The notes beneath the pieces were generated by a model. That model saw only the letters and a list, made by a program, of their open reading frames with translations, had not been told where the DNA came from and did not search any database. A stretch of DNA of 64,000 bases from Trichobilharzia szidati (taxonomy: Eukaryota; Platyhelminthes; Trematoda; Strigeidida; Schistosomatidae): contig OX235279.1 in NCBI GenBank assembly GCA_944472155.2, forward strand, positions 142,510,920 to 142,574,919, in the 5' to 3' direction. Shown here in pieces: positions 15,301 through 30,300 of the stretch; position 1 is the stretch's first letter; each line of letters begins with the position of its first letter. Position numbers and translations under genes: made by a program.

Positions 15301-18300
15301 GAGCGTAACATTGCAAAAATGAAATGATTTCTATTTAGTATGCATCAGTGAATGTTATGCATTGGTGTAAATAGCTTATTGCCATTTTTATTCATCTTTA
15401 TTGTTTGTTTGAATTGAGTAGCAATTTGAACACACTCTGAATTTAATAACCTTATCTTCAGTTAAGTAAATAAAGCCACCATTGTGGTTTTCAAATTTCC
15501 TGTATTAGTTTATTTACCCACAGTCATTTTATAAATAGGATACTGAAACAAATATCAACCTTTAAATACAGTCAGAATACTAAAATGACAGCAAGTCTTC
15601 AACAGATGAAGTATATATTTTGCCTGAAGTTTGAACGGAACCCATTTTTGCTGAGGATTTTTCAATGAAATTCTACTTAAAATCCGAATGGAAGTGGAAG
15701 CCCATCGAGGATTTCAGTTTTCTGATTATTTGTATCAGTTTATTCCATCTTAATAGTTATCAGTCCTTTTTTGTTCCTCTTTGAGTCGTTGGTTATTTGC
15801 AGTCGAATTCGACTGTTTAGATAACCATTTCATAAGTGATGTATTTACTTGTATAGATCAATACTTCACCTAATTTTTATAGTAGTTGTCTGACTATAAT
15901 ATGTTGATTCATTATAATCGAGGTCTTTGTATTTCCCAATGAATGAAAAACAAAACGATATTGTTTTTTACGAGTTGATCACGGATTGATATTAGTTAGA
16001 GAACCATTGAAAACCAGGGAGTACTGGACAGCTACTGTGTCATCCCAGTTTGGTAATCATCAGCAGTACGCACCCACTGGGATATTGTTTTTACTGACGT
16101 TTCGCTATTTAATGCTAGTAGCTTTATCAAAGTATTATTAAACCGGAATTTACAAAATCTCAGCATATAAATAACAAAGAGTTAAGAGGTGAGAAAATAG
16201 ACTTAGGTCAAATTAAAAGGACATATTGAAAGTCAAAATAACAATGAAGATCACTAAAACAAATAACAAAGGTAATAGTGCATCTGTTATGATATCAAAA
16301 TAAAGTTTACTAACTTGATCATCGTTCGTCAGTCTGGGGTCATTTTTTCGTTGTCAAGTTGGTCATTTGGTAAAGATGACGAAACCAGTTTGCATCATAG
16401 TCATAAGATTTGATAGTGTCGAAAATTCCCATATTATGAATTAAAAGTCAATCTGAACGAAGAATATTCTTTTCAATAATTTCTCTTCAGGTTCTTACAA
16501 TTATAAAATATAATATTTGTTGTCGTTACAATAAGGCCAGTTATGCGGCAGATACATTTTTAACGTAGAATAACAGATTAGTTATGGGGTGTGAAAATAA
16601 ATAGTCGTATTTGTGTGACAAACGTGCTAGGCTGAAATCGATTACAAAATATTGTAAAATGGGAGACAGTTGTGGTAATTAATCATAATAGATTTGTAAA
16701 GTGTGGGGTAGGAAAATTGACAAGTCAGTTCAAGGTTATAAAAGGTGTCAGGTGAGTGGCTAGTACAAAGTGGTCTGTGTTAAACAGGAGATAGTAAGAC
16801 TGCATGTGAAATGAAACAGGTGGAGGCATATATTGAGAAAAGAGATAATATCACTAATAATAAGTCCGGATAGTATAAACGAAAAAAAAAATTCGATAGT
16901 ATTGAGAGAATGTTTGCATGAAGGGCATAAATTATGACGAATAATGATAATATTAATAATAATAATAATTGTAATAATAAGCAAAGGAAAAAAAACCAAG
17001 AGGGTTAAGGGTAAGGAGCACTCTTGGTGAGAAGAAGAATCATCAATCCAAGTTTGGCCACGATAGGAACAGCGTCTGGACGTGTTCTTTTTGGATACAA
17101 AGTTCCGGTTTAGTCGATCTTATTGCAACAGCTTCAGCTATGTGTAGAAGACGTAAGCGAACTGTACGTGATAACGACTTCGGAATTCGGTATATAACCC
17201 TGAAAGCTGTGTTGACATCGATATGATGTCCAGTATCGACCAAGTGGGACAGGATCGAGCTTTTTATGCACTTAATTTCCCCTCTGCTGAACCAAGCTGG
17301 TATATGTTCTCGAACCCGTAGACGAACCTGCCTAATCGTGCGCCCTATATAACTTGAACCACAGGAACAGTTGAAATGGTATATGCATGAAGAAGAGCTA
17401 AGATTAGGTAAAACATCTTTGAGTTGCTGGGTGAACATTGGACGGCTACTGAAGGATAGACACAGACGTGCAGAGTAGAAAGTTTTCTTGATCGCCCTGG
17501 TTAAACGTTGCGATAGAATCTCTGCAGGAGTATCTCCCTTGAATTGGAGACGTAAAAACAGAGGCTTTTTCTCCACCGTTGCCAGTTCATGTTTACGACT
17601 ATTGTAACCTATGTTTGCTTTAATGAACTTCTCTGGATATCCGTTCTCACTTAGAATGTCTCGGATGACCTGGAGTTCTTTCTCTACACAGTCTTCGGAA
17701 CAAATCGACCTTGCTCTAAATGCTAAGCATCTGATCAGATTGCGTTTGTATTTCATCGGTACAAAGCTAAGGAAGTGTGTATACTGAGCTTTGGTCTCTA
17801 GCTTTCTAAATATGGTTCTTTTGACGGAACCATCCTCTCTTCTCGTTAGTAGGACGTCGAGGAAGTGTAGAGAGTCGTTGCATTCTCCTTCGTAGGTGAA
17901 ATGGACCGCTGGGTGAGCATTATTGAAGTTGCTCAAAATCAAATCACTACTTAACCCTTCATCGTACACTACAAAAGTGTCATCCATGTAACGACAATAC
18001 ATTTCCATATTTGCTATTTCCTCTTTCAACGGACTATTTTCTAGTTTTGCTAGAAATATATTCGCGAAAATAGGGCCTTATTATTAGTGATATTATCTCT
18101 TTTCTCAATATATGCCTCCACCTGTTTCATTTCACATATTCGTTATCTCATTATGAACCTCCCAATGCAGTCTTACTATCTCCTGTTTAACACAGACCAC
18201 TTTGTACTAGCCACTCACCTGACACCTTTTATAACCTTGAACTGACTTGTCAATTTTCCTACCCCACACTCTACAAATCTATTATGATTAATCACCATTG

Positions 18301-21300
18301 TCTCCCGTTTTACATTATTTTGTAATCGAATTCAGCCTAGCACGTTTGTCACACAAATACGACTATTTATTTTCACACCCCATAACTAATCTGTTATTCT
18401 ACGTTAAAAATGTATCTGCCGCATAACTGGCCTTATTGTAACGACAACAAATATTATATTTTATAATTGTAAGAACCTGAAGAGAAATTATTGAAAAGAA
18501 TATTCTTCGTTCAGATTGACTTTTAATTCATAGTCATAAGTTTACTCATTCCAAGAATTTGAACAACCATTGGACTATTAGAACTCTTTAGCTTTTCATT
18601 CTCTGCTTCTATTTAACTTGTGGGATTATTGATAAGTAGCCACTTAATGACTTCAAAGGTGAAAAAGAATCAAAGTACTGATCGGTTTTTTCGATATAAT
18701 ATTAGAAGTTAAAAGGTTGGAGATAAATATAAAGATTTGTGTGTCCATAAATTTTTGAGAGCATACATTTTGATTGGATGGAGGATTTCATCATGAGCTG
18801 ACATTGGTTAGAGAACCATTGGAAAACTTGGGAGTACTGCACAGCTGTTTTGTCCTAGTTTGGGACTCTTCATCAGTGCGCACCCACCGGGACTCGAGCC
18901 CAGGACCTTGTGGTTACAAGGCGAGAGATCTTTTGGACCACTGAGCCACTGAGACCCAATCCAATGACCCATGAATTCTAACTTCTGCCCATTCACAACA
19001 TATCGCGACCATTTCTCAATGTCTTCTTCGATGAGTTACTGCCTCATCTTCAACCTGCTTTACCCTAATGGACACGAGTACATAATGAAATCCTCCATCT
19101 AATCAAACAAAATCCCTACAAAAACCAATGCTCGAAGCATCCATTTTCGCAAATTATTCAATGAGTATTCAGCACTTATGTTCATCTCCCACTAAGTCTG
19201 TCCTACTTGGTACTTTTCTACATTCAGAAATGTAGATACATTCTCCAATTTCCGAATATCATTTGATTTTATTACTGAAACAGTAAAAACACTTTTTGAA
19301 GTCAGCTCATGTAGACTTTAGTGGACGTTGCTTTACAGTAAGTCAAAGAAAAATCTTTTTTTCACATCTGATTTCTTTGTTTTGTGATCTGAAACGAACA
19401 AGTGAAATACACCAGTGATCTTTATCATTATAAAAATGCAACATGCAATTTATTATACTCTTCATGAGTGCTGCCTTTAAGTACACAGAGTTAATTTAAA
19501 GAAACACCAGCTACATTTTACGCGATAAGCTTCAATCAGCTAAGGTACAAAGCGATCAAATGCATTCCTACTTATGTCTGTCTTCTTCATCAGCCAAACA
19601 GCTTTTAGTGTTCTATTAACTAGCCTGTAAAAAGATTTTCACACACAAAACATATTTATGTTCACAGAAGAAGATTTACCTTCAAATTAGTGGTGATAAA
19701 CGAATAAATTCCACTACTTCTGAAAATAAGATAAAGTGTGAAGAGATTAACTTACTTTTTCATTGGGATTTTATTTCATTGCAGATGTTAATATGGAGGA
19801 TGGAGGCGTTTTCCTCTGCGAAGCTGTTAACATGTACGGTAAAGTTAGTCATTCAGTAACAGTTGAAATTGGAGGAACTAGTAAGTTTCTGATATTTATT
19901 TCTTATGATATTTTGCTTAAAAAAGGGATACTGTACCAAATATTTCACTTTGGGATAATGTTTTATAATCACTTGTTTCTACTGGCAGCTATTCCTTGAA
20001 TATTCCCATTATTAATACTTGAACAGGAAATACAAGCTAACACTACTGTTTTCAGTTAGATCTTCAGAATTTGCCCTAGTTTATATGGCTTTATACGTAA
20101 AAAAAAATAGCCAATGACGGTGAGTTTGTGGATCAGATAATGATAATACTAATGCTAATAGTAAGTGTTAAATGTTTTGAACACCAGCAATAACGACGAT
20201 TATAATGATAACAAAATAATGATAATAAGGTTTATGCGGGTGGAGATAAGAATAACGAAAGTAATAAAACGTGTATTTGTAGACAATTCAATAATTAAGG
20301 TCAAATCTGAAAATTAAAACAACTAGTCCCTTAATTAGTGGATGGTGACTAGCACTGGAATCCAGGATGTGCATTTCGTCCTATTTGGGACTCGTTATCT
20401 GGATGTACCTGCATTCCCCAGTGAGTGATGATGTTCCCACCGAGGCTCGGACCCATTGCCCATAGTTTCAAACACCGAAGCGTTATCCACTAGATCACTT
20501 GGGCCACGAGAGCATCTGCACAAGAAGCCGACATGTCAACCTGAGACCAAGCACTTCGGTCCAATCAATCGACGGGAAAATCTAAAATTCAATTAAGTAA
20601 TTAGTCCCTTATTCAAACAAATCTAACAAGTTACGTAATACTAAAGGTGAAGTGGACAAGTAATCAAAGTTTAAATAAATATCATAAAATTACGAAGGAA
20701 ATGGAAAATAAGAAAGGGTGGGAGGGTTTTGATTAGAATTTACCTAAGCCAAGGGAGGGAAAAAAGTAGAACAAACTTCTTCTGTATGCAAAGATTAGGA
20801 CTGTTCTCTCAAATGAATTCCCACAGCTTCGGCTGTGTGTAAAAGGTGGGTTCGAATTCCATTCGAAAGGCTCGATGGAATGAGATGGATAACTTTGAAG
20901 GCACATCTTCTGTCCATGAGTTTTTAGTATCTTTAAATAGCGAAACTTGATACTTCCCATGAGAACTGTTGATTTCTGTTTTCTTTCTTTCACTGTGATG
21001 CACTTACCAGACATTAACTACTAATCAGATATTGTTTGAATTATGGGTTTCTCTGTGTGACAAAAATAATATAAACTGTCAAAAAATTAATAAAAAGATT
21101 AATACCAATGGATGAGCAAAAAGTGTCTATCTGTAAATGCCAGACTCAATATATGGTGGAATTATGGGTACGCAGTGCTTGATGATGGAAAACTAGCGCA
21201 TGACACTTGGTTTTCAGTAGTTTGCTGAGTGGTAATGGTTTGTGATAATACCTACGTTGAAATCAATGAAGGCTGCACAGACTCAACACTTCGGTATTAG

Positions 21301-24300
21301 TGATTTTCTTGAAGGTGGTGGAATGTGACTCACTTACTGCAGCATTATAATAAAGAGAGCAGACCTTCGGTCCAGTAAATGAAAGAACAACTTTAGAAAG
21401 AGTCACCTTGTGAATTGTGAACGTACCAGTTTCAATGTGAACTGGTGTTTGTTAAAAGGTTAACTAGGCTGATTACAAAGAACCGGTGGAATTTTTCAAA
21501 ACCTGCAGATTAGTACGCAATTTGGCAAAATAATTCGCAATTTACACACTTCGAGAAGATGAAGTCTTCCTACAGTTATTATTATAATATTATTATTGTT
21601 CCCTTGGGTTCCTAGTGGAACATAGGGCTTCAACTGCACGTCTCCACTTATTTCTGTCTTCTACTGTACTTTTCACTTGCATCCATGTCAGTCCATACTG
21701 TTTCAGCTCCTCTTCACACGATCTCCTCCATGTCACTCTTGCACGTCCCATTCGCCGCCGCTTCCCTTTCGGGTTCCACTCGAGCTATGGCCTGACGCGC
21801 GATGTCACCCAGTGGCCTCCTCAGCGAGTGTCCAATCTATCTCCACTTTCTCCTGCATATTTGTTGGGCGATTGGTTCTTGTTTTGTTTGTTCCCATAGT
21901 TTTTTCTTGGTGATTCTTTCTGGCCATCTGATCTTGAGTATAGAACGAAGACAGTTGTTGTTGACAAAGGTGTGCAACGGGCTGTTGGAAATATTCTTTG
22001 TGATCCACTGACCAAGTTTCTGATCTATCCGTATAGAAGAACTGATTTGAAGTTTGTATCGAAAATCCGAATTTTGTTGTTGATGCTGAGTGACGAAGAT
22101 TTCCAGATTGGTTTCAGGTTGATGAATGTGTTTCTCGCCTTCCCGATTCTCGATTTGACATCCTCGTCCGTCCCTCCTGTAGTTGAGACAATGCTCCCTA
22201 GATAAGTGAATGAAGTAAACACTGGGACCCAAAATCCAGATTATTCAGATCACAGTATGCTACCTGCTCGATTGCATGAATGGTAATCAAGAAAGCAGGC
22301 GTAAATGGATAAAACCAGATACTATTGATTGAATTAAATCAGTAGTTTCATAACACACACATCAACCAGTAGTGTTTGCTAATTACCCATCTGAATAATC
22401 TCGGCTTTCATAGGAAACTGTAGTGAAATATTCAACTCTAAGTGTGTGAACTACTAAGCAATTTCCACATCAGCAAAATAATTCATGAATTGTAAATTTG
22501 ACTTATGGTACAACATAGATCTCCAGCTAGTCAGAAATTGGTTGGTTTGAACTGATTTGGTTCTTTGAGCTCAGTCAAAACCGAGTACACCGCTGATGAT
22601 CTCGGCCCTACACGAGAGAAACGGCTGTCCGGTGTTCAGATCACTTTGATATGGTCAGCAAGCATTATTGGTCAATGCGAGTGCCATAGGACTACTCATC
22701 TCAATCAATCAATCAATGGTGCATAGTTTTGTGGAAATAATCTAGTCATCCATAAATTTCATATTTGTACTCCATTTGAAATGTGTTCGCGCACAAACAG
22801 CCACGATCATGATAAGATATTGTATTTTATTAGTTTTTCATTCAAAAAAGGGAATTTATTTAGAAGGAGAAGAAGAATACTCTTCACTCCTGTCGGCATT
22901 TAACAGATGGTGGAAAGGTATTCAAGTTACTTGAAATCATATAACTTGAATATTACGTAATACATACACTTGATTTCTTATTATCCGCTGTGTTTGTAGT
23001 CACATCAGTTAAAAAGTGATACGGATCACTTTTACTTCGTTTTATTAAAATAAACTGAATTTTCATAAAAGTCATTTAACAAGGCGGTTTGTTTGGAACA
23101 GTTATTTTCATTGCTCCGGTCTAAATTTTATTCTCAAGTCCACTTAATTGTTCAGTCAATCAATGACTTGATCACTTACAAAATCAGTTCAAGTGACGAA
23201 ACTAATCTTCATTATGCCAGACCTTATGACAGAGTACTAATAACCCACATTTAATGTTAGCGTCAAAGATGTTGTGCAGAAGGTTACTGAAGAAACAGGT
23301 AACCCAACAACAACAAAAAACATTCACCCAAGCTACAATTCTTCTCCAGAATTCCATAATCCGCTATAAAAATATGGACGGTGATACAGCATCATTTACT
23401 GAATGACAGCATTTTGGACACAGTTCATTGGCTATCGTCTTATCAGTACAATTGCACAATTTCTAATTACTGCATTGTTTGGTTCCTTTTTATTTATTTC
23501 ATTGACAATGAAATTTTCTAACTTCTAAAACAAAGAATAAAGGAACTGGTAAAATACAGTGTCGAAGATTACATAACTCTATTGATACGATTATAAGTAT
23601 CAACAAATAATCGATAATACACTCGAATAAACATATTCAGTGTGAAATTACATTCTTCTAAAGTTCACTAAGCTTTCCTTATATTAATCATGGTCTAAAC
23701 TAGATGGTCTCTGGACATGCAAACACAAACACACACCTTCAAATAAGCACACTACAATACCTGTAGTAAAATTCCTAGCTAAATTATGGCTAGTTTATGA
23801 CTACGTTTTACCCTAATACTAATCTACTGGTTTTATTACTCTCCTCTTCACTCTTGTTTATCTGATTAGAAGCTCCATCGATTTCATTTACACAACCTAA
23901 ACAACTAGTGCTACTGGGTACACCAGAGAAACAAATCATTTGTAATGTACTGGATGCTAAACCGGCTGCAACTGTAATCTGGTTAAAAGATAATCAGCCA
24001 ATCGATACAAGAACAAGTGATAAATACTTTCTGGATGGATTTAATCTAATCGTTCGTGATATAGAAGTAAGTTAGCCTAAATTATAGATACATGTATGTA
24101 AGTCTTATGAAAACATATGCCAAAAACAAAACAACCGTTGTTGAGACAGTGGTGATGATGATGTAATAAAAAAGTAACATACTGATAAATTAGCTAAAAT
24201 TAGTTGAAACAACTGTTTACTACTCTGTGCGTTTATTAGCCGTTGTGTAGCCAATATTGACTTGTATTGTAAGTATATGTTAGCCTACCAGTTTAGTGTT

Positions 24301-27300
24301 TTTCTACCGAAAACTTTATATAATTCTTCCCACTAATAAACTTGAAGAAAGCAAATGTAGCGTGGTAATAATAGCTAATCTATTTTTTCGTGGTTCCTTT
24401 CCAACTGGCTATGAGCTCTCTGGGAGCGAACCAACCAGGAACCGATTGTCAAACAAATAGGGAGGAAGAAATGGAGATGGATTGGCCATACTATGAGGAA
24501 ACCATCGAGTGACATCACTAGACAAGCCATTACTCGAGTGGAACCTGAAAGGGAAGCGGCGAGTTGGCCGTCAGTGCAAGGGTGACTTGGAGGAGGTCAT
24601 GTGAAGAGGAGATGGAAGCGTGTGGGCAGACATGGAGCCAGGTGAAGACTCTAGCAGAGAACCGAACGCAATGGAGACGCACGGCTGAAGCGCTATGTTC
24701 CTCTAGGAATTAAGGGAAACAATAATAATAATGATGAGCTAAGTAATACAAGAAAAAACATTACAAAAGGAAGGTTGAACATAATTTTTTCGAATCAATA
24801 GGGAGCAACTAATAAGACCTATAAGTAATATCACTTCAGAATGATGTAAGCAGTTACCATGTTAAGCATTAAAAAGACAGTTAAACTTTGATTTTAATAT
24901 AANNNNNNNNNNNNNNNNNNNNNNNNNNNNNNNNNNNNNNNNNNNNNNNNNNNNNNNNNNNNNNNNNNNNNNNNNNNNNNNNNNNNNNNNNNNNNNNNNN
25001 NNNNNNNNNNNNNNNNNNNNNNNNNNNNNNNNNNNNNNNNNNNNNNNNNNNNNNNNNNNNNNNNNNNNNNNNNNNNNNNNNNNNNNNNNNNNNNNNNNNN
25101 NNNNNNNNNNNNNNNNNNNNNNNNNNNNNNNNNNNNNNNNNNNNNNNNNNNNNNNNNNNNNNNNNNNNNNNNNNNNNNNNNNNNNNNNNNNNNNNNNNNN
25201 NNNNNNNNNNNNNNNNNNNNNNNNNNNNNNNNNNNNNNNNNNNNNNNNNNNNNNNNNNNNNNNNNNNNNNNNNNNNNNNNNNNNNNNNNNNNNNNNNNNN
25301 NNNNNNNNNNNNNNNNNNNNNNNNNNNNNNNNNNNNNNNNNNNNNNNNNNNNNNNNNNNNNNNNNNNNNNNNNNNNNNNNNNNNNNNNNNNNNNNNNNNN
25401 NNACCCGAATGACCAACTAATGCGTCCGTTACAGTCCTCCAGGAAGTCAATAGTTAACCCGAATAATTCAATAATAAAGTCTCTGACTACAGTGTTAAGT
25501 TGGAATCTCCGAGGATAAGTCAGCTTCTTGCAGGTGTGCAAATACATTATGGTGATGAGGGCTGACAGGGGTCCTACCGATTGCTTCCAACCATCTGATG
25601 TGTAAGAATTTGTTATTCAAGACAGCAGGATGAAGTGTCGCCTTCAATAATATGCAAATAATACATGCCATTTTATGAGGATGAATACTGTACATCCATC
25701 AGTCACTGCGCTTAGTCAGTAAGCATCATGGTTAGTTGATATGATCCTTAAGACCTGTAAGTTTTATAGTTTTTGGATCACCTTGAAGTCGGATCAAAAA
25801 CTGGGCAGTTATATTTTTGAATTTCTTAACATCTAATGCAGCCTACCGCAGCAAACATATATTCTAAAATACAACAAAATGTTTCGGGTGTATCTGGGCT
25901 ATTGCTAAGCAGTTCAAATACTTCAGTTTATGTATGAATTATAATCGAGACAAATCCGAGTTTATTTTTTATCACAGTAATATGACGTCTGATGTCTGCA
26001 CAAGTTAACCTTACTTCGCGGATTAGAAGAAGAGATTGATAACTTCACTCTTGCCGGAAGAATATCTCTATTCGGAAGCTGATATACCTATGTATCATCA
26101 ACTTTGTGATGGAAAAGGTACCATATGTCGTAATAGTTGCAGTTCCCTCTCACTGAACTTGGCTGCAGTGAAACACTATAATGTAGGCTTCTTAAAGCTT
26201 TTTTCTTCAACAAACTAGAAAGAAAAATATTCCATTCTTCTTTAGTTGGTGTTATACGAATTGAAATACAAATGCAATAACATTAATGCTACTTGTACTG
26301 TTAAACACTTTAGCTCCTGCTCGTATTGATCGTGGACGTGTACGTACAGAGTATACAGTTCGTGAAGGAGATGAACTTGTACTACCTTGCCCAGCAAATG
26401 GATCACCCACACCAAAAGTACATTTTTCGCGTACCAGTGAACCTCGTCTAGGTGGCAGATATGATGACAGTTCTGGAGTAATTAAACTATCCAGACAAAC
26501 AGATAATTTACCTAAACATTCAGTAGTATCTCAGGTAATTTGAATTTAATGAAATGATGATTGTCAATTTGTCTATGTTTGTTTTAACAGTGTGATTCGA
26601 TTGAGAAGAATTGAAAAGAGAATAGAAAAAAATGAGAATCTTGAAATAATTCGAAGTGAGGGATGCGTCATCCTTCTCACAACTAGAGGTTATCTATGGA
26701 AGGTTATTCTTATTCTAGTCCAATATAGTAGTTAGTTTACCATTAGGTTGCTTACATTAGTAGCTTCGTTGATCACAAGAATAACTGCCTTGGTTGTGAA
26801 TTGTGTAAATAATGGGTATCAAGATTGACTGATATATGCTTATTTTACCTTTGGTCCAATTTGCAAACATGCGAATCTGATGTTGAATACATAAGCCATA
26901 TGTTCAGTAATATGTATGGAAAATGCTGAAGGCATCTAGGATGTTACTTAGTTATTAGGATATTATAGATTGATCGCTTCCGAATCCTGGTCGAAGTGCG
27001 ATGTTGGACAACGCGATAGACTATTAATAGACCGGAAATCTTCAGTCTGCTCTAACTGACTAGAGATGTTATATTCCAGTAAATTTAGCATTTCAATTTA
27101 CAATGGGTTATGTCTTAGTAAGTTCGTGTTCTTTGTCTTTAAGAACACATTAGTTTACTTAACTCATATTCAGACTATTTAGCCTCCTTTCTTTTTATTA
27201 AATTTTAGGATCGTCAATCACTTACAATTTTCCGCACATCAAAAAGTGATAGTGGTTCATATCAGTGTAATGCTAGCAATGCTGTTGGATGGGATATTAT

Positions 27301-30300
27301 GGAGTATAGCGTAAGAGTTCGTGGTAAGTTTGAAGTCTGAACATAATTCCTATTCATATCATAAATACATGGATAGATAAGTACACTGCTACGATCAATT
27401 TCAAATTCTGTCACACACAGATTAATATTCATTAGACAGAATTATTATGTACTTCTTTAAAAATTGGAAAACAGTTTACGAATGATTCTATTTTAATATA
27501 TCATTTAATATAATGAATTTCTGAGGTGTAAATATATAACCTGTCGCCGACGGAAGTCAAATATAAGACCAACTTAAGCCAGAGAGCGCAGGAAAAAATG
27601 CCTCTTTTTATTTGGAGACTTTTCATCGGCGGCATTCATCAGCAGTCAGTGTAGATTCAGGCTCCAAGACTATTAGGTTTTGAGATCGAAATGTCACTAC
27701 CTATTTATTGTTTCAGAATCGACTGGCTCATAATTTTTTACTAATAACAGTTAGTGGCTTGTGTACCAGACATTCTATATAATTAAGTAGCTGCATCACC
27801 AGTAAAAGAAAGGCGTCCTGAGATACAATGGATGTGATATTGTAGATTTCCTATTGGATTCTTAAACGACATTAGTAAAAATACATATATTGTCACCTAT
27901 ATCTAAGCAGAAACTTTAAACTATGTTTTTTTTCCTTCACGTTCCCCAGGGGAACATAGGGCTTCAAGCTAGTGGCTTGAAGTTTCTGTAGCAGTTTTTT
28001 ATTTTTACAGGATGAGGTTGCTAGCCTCATGCCCAACCTTTCCTCTTCACCAGCATTATTTCTGGCTTAGCGAGGTAAAGGAGTGCGTCGGCTGGGGATC
28101 GAACCCCGGACCATGTACATGGTCGGCGAGTGTACTAACCGCTATGCCACCGACGCTATGTAGTCAAATTTATTTGCTTTTGTTGATAATCCTACAAACC
28201 AACTGATGTCTATTGATTCGTATTTTCGTTTCTTTCTTTTCCTCTTCCCAAAAACACATGTACATGTATACAATTGATGTCTTACAGTTCCTCCAGCATT
28301 TGATACATCGAATGTTCAACCTGAAGTACACTGGTTTGTTAATCAAACTCGATCACTTGATTGTACATTAATGGAAGGAGTTGATCCACCACCACAAATT
28401 AAATGGGAAAGAAATAATTTACCCATAGTGAATGGACCAGATATTCAAGTATCCGCTGATGGTAGTAAAATTACAGTACCACTTGTACAAACACGAGATG
28501 CTGGAGAATATGTCTGTCATGCTCAAAATGAGGTTGGAAAATCTACACAAATATTTAATGTACTTATCTATGGTGAGTTTCAACTTCAAGTTTGAAAATG
28601 CTAAGCTCACATTAAAAAAATTTTGTAATATCTGACCAGAAAGTCTTTCCAAGTATCATTTTTATATGTGATAAGTGTTTTCCGAATCCACTTTAAGTAT
28701 TATTTTAGGTGCATCTGTTTTTAAAGCTGTCTCATTAGTGATTGACATATTTTATATTCCGATAATTATATGGACAAAACACTTTTTAGTAATTTCATGT
28801 AATTCATGGTGAGCTCTATCTGATTTGGCCTTTGGTTGTCAACTTGTTATTCATGCAGCGAATGGTGACGGAAGACAAAACGAAGAAATATGGATCACCG
28901 AAGGATTCAAAACAGCGACCTTCAGAAATTACTAGTCCAGTAGTCCAGCAGCTGAGCTACGATACCCTATTGCTGTGTAGATCATCACTTTCTTGAAATC
29001 ATCAAGGTTAAAGCCTAGGTTTTATTTAAATGAAAGACATGTCTCTATACGTTTTTTATCAAACTAACTCGTCAACTGTCTTAGTTCACTGCAGACCATA
29101 CTGCATTAACAGAGGAGCAGGTTGAATTTTGAATATGAATTACAATATAATGTGATAAAATTTGACTACTTATTAACAACTGTAAGTAGTATGAAAATAT
29201 TATTAGAAATAAGAGGGAAAGCACACTACTAACATAAAAACTGCATCCAGTAAAATGCGATGAAATACGAATTAGGTAACTAATGAAGTGACCAATACGT
29301 GTGTAAGAAGCACCAATCAATCAAAAACAGTTTGAAGATGCTATAGTCTAGTTAACTGCATTGATGAAAGTTATGAAACTGAAACGTGCTGAAGGTGAAT
29401 AACCGATGAAGGAGAAAATTAACGTAACCTTACGATATCAATCCGTGGTCAAACTCGAAAAACAGATCAAATCCATACAAATCAACTTTGGAAAATTAAT
29501 CTGATGCTCGCTAGTGAATTGATACAGGACGGAGTTTCCCGGAGTTATGGTGAGAAGTAATCATCAGTGAGATGCATCCAGTCGGGAGTGAAGATGGTTT
29601 TCCTGCCAATGATATTGGTTGGTGATCACGCTAAATATCACGAATTGGTAGAAGTTAGAATTGATGGGCTGAATGGTATACAAGCATGCCTTGTAACCGG
29701 AAGGCCGCGGGTTCGAAACCGAGTGGGTGTGTAGTACCGATGAGTCCCAAACTAGGATGAAATAGCTGTCCATTAACCTCTCGTTTTTAATGGGTCTCTA
29801 ACTGATATCAATCCGTGGTATAACTCGAATAAACTTACGATATTTAGTTGATAGCGAACCAACTTCCAAAACGCCAGTTTGCCAAAGCCTGAGAGAGATA
29901 ACAGAATGGAAATTCTTTTATATACTCCAAGCATTTGATTGTGGACGTCTCATCAGTGGGCTTAGTGATGAAGGTAACGGAAACCTTAGTCATCAGACAC
30001 AAAGGCCTGAGGTACATCTAGAAAATTTCATCTTCCTTATGAGCTGTATATCTTCTCCATTGACCAAGATTATTCATAATTACTTAAGAATTATTCTTAC
30101 TCATATCATACTTGGCTATAACATCAACTTCCAGTGGTGGCAGTGGCTGTCTTAACACTACCAATGTTAATTCCTTTCTTGACTAGGCTCTACTGATCTC
30201 TTACTTCTATTAACTTTGTTTTCATCTTTGTGCTACCAACAAATATATGGCAAAGCAATAAGAAGACGTAATTTGTTTGAATCGTGTAATGTATTTGCGC

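Larger units (their letters stand above)
16408..18528 (-). mobile_element. Penelope-like element with inverted terminal repeats and 12-bp target duplication
   Basis: Long inverted arms, 16436-16865 and 18077-18531, flank a minus-strand Penelope ORF. The 12-mer catagtcataag occurs at 16396-16407 and again at 18529-18540, a credible target duplication overlapping the arm end. About 28 bp (16408-16435) lie between the left duplication and the left arm, like the short extension known beside Penelope terminal repeats. Known: Penelope copies are often flanked by terminal repeats in direct or inverted orientation. Confidence 0.85.

Noticed and set aside
16760..16999. 79-codon frame rich in Ile
   Set aside because: Translation of an (aat)n-like stretch and part of the Penelope arm; low complexity.
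24862..25547. Three long minus-strand open frames
   Set aside because: They consist almost entirely of the 500-N gap.
26036..26218. Candidate for the missing half of Ig domain 6
   Set aside because: No GxYxC motif and no phase 0 to phase 1 splice arrangement.
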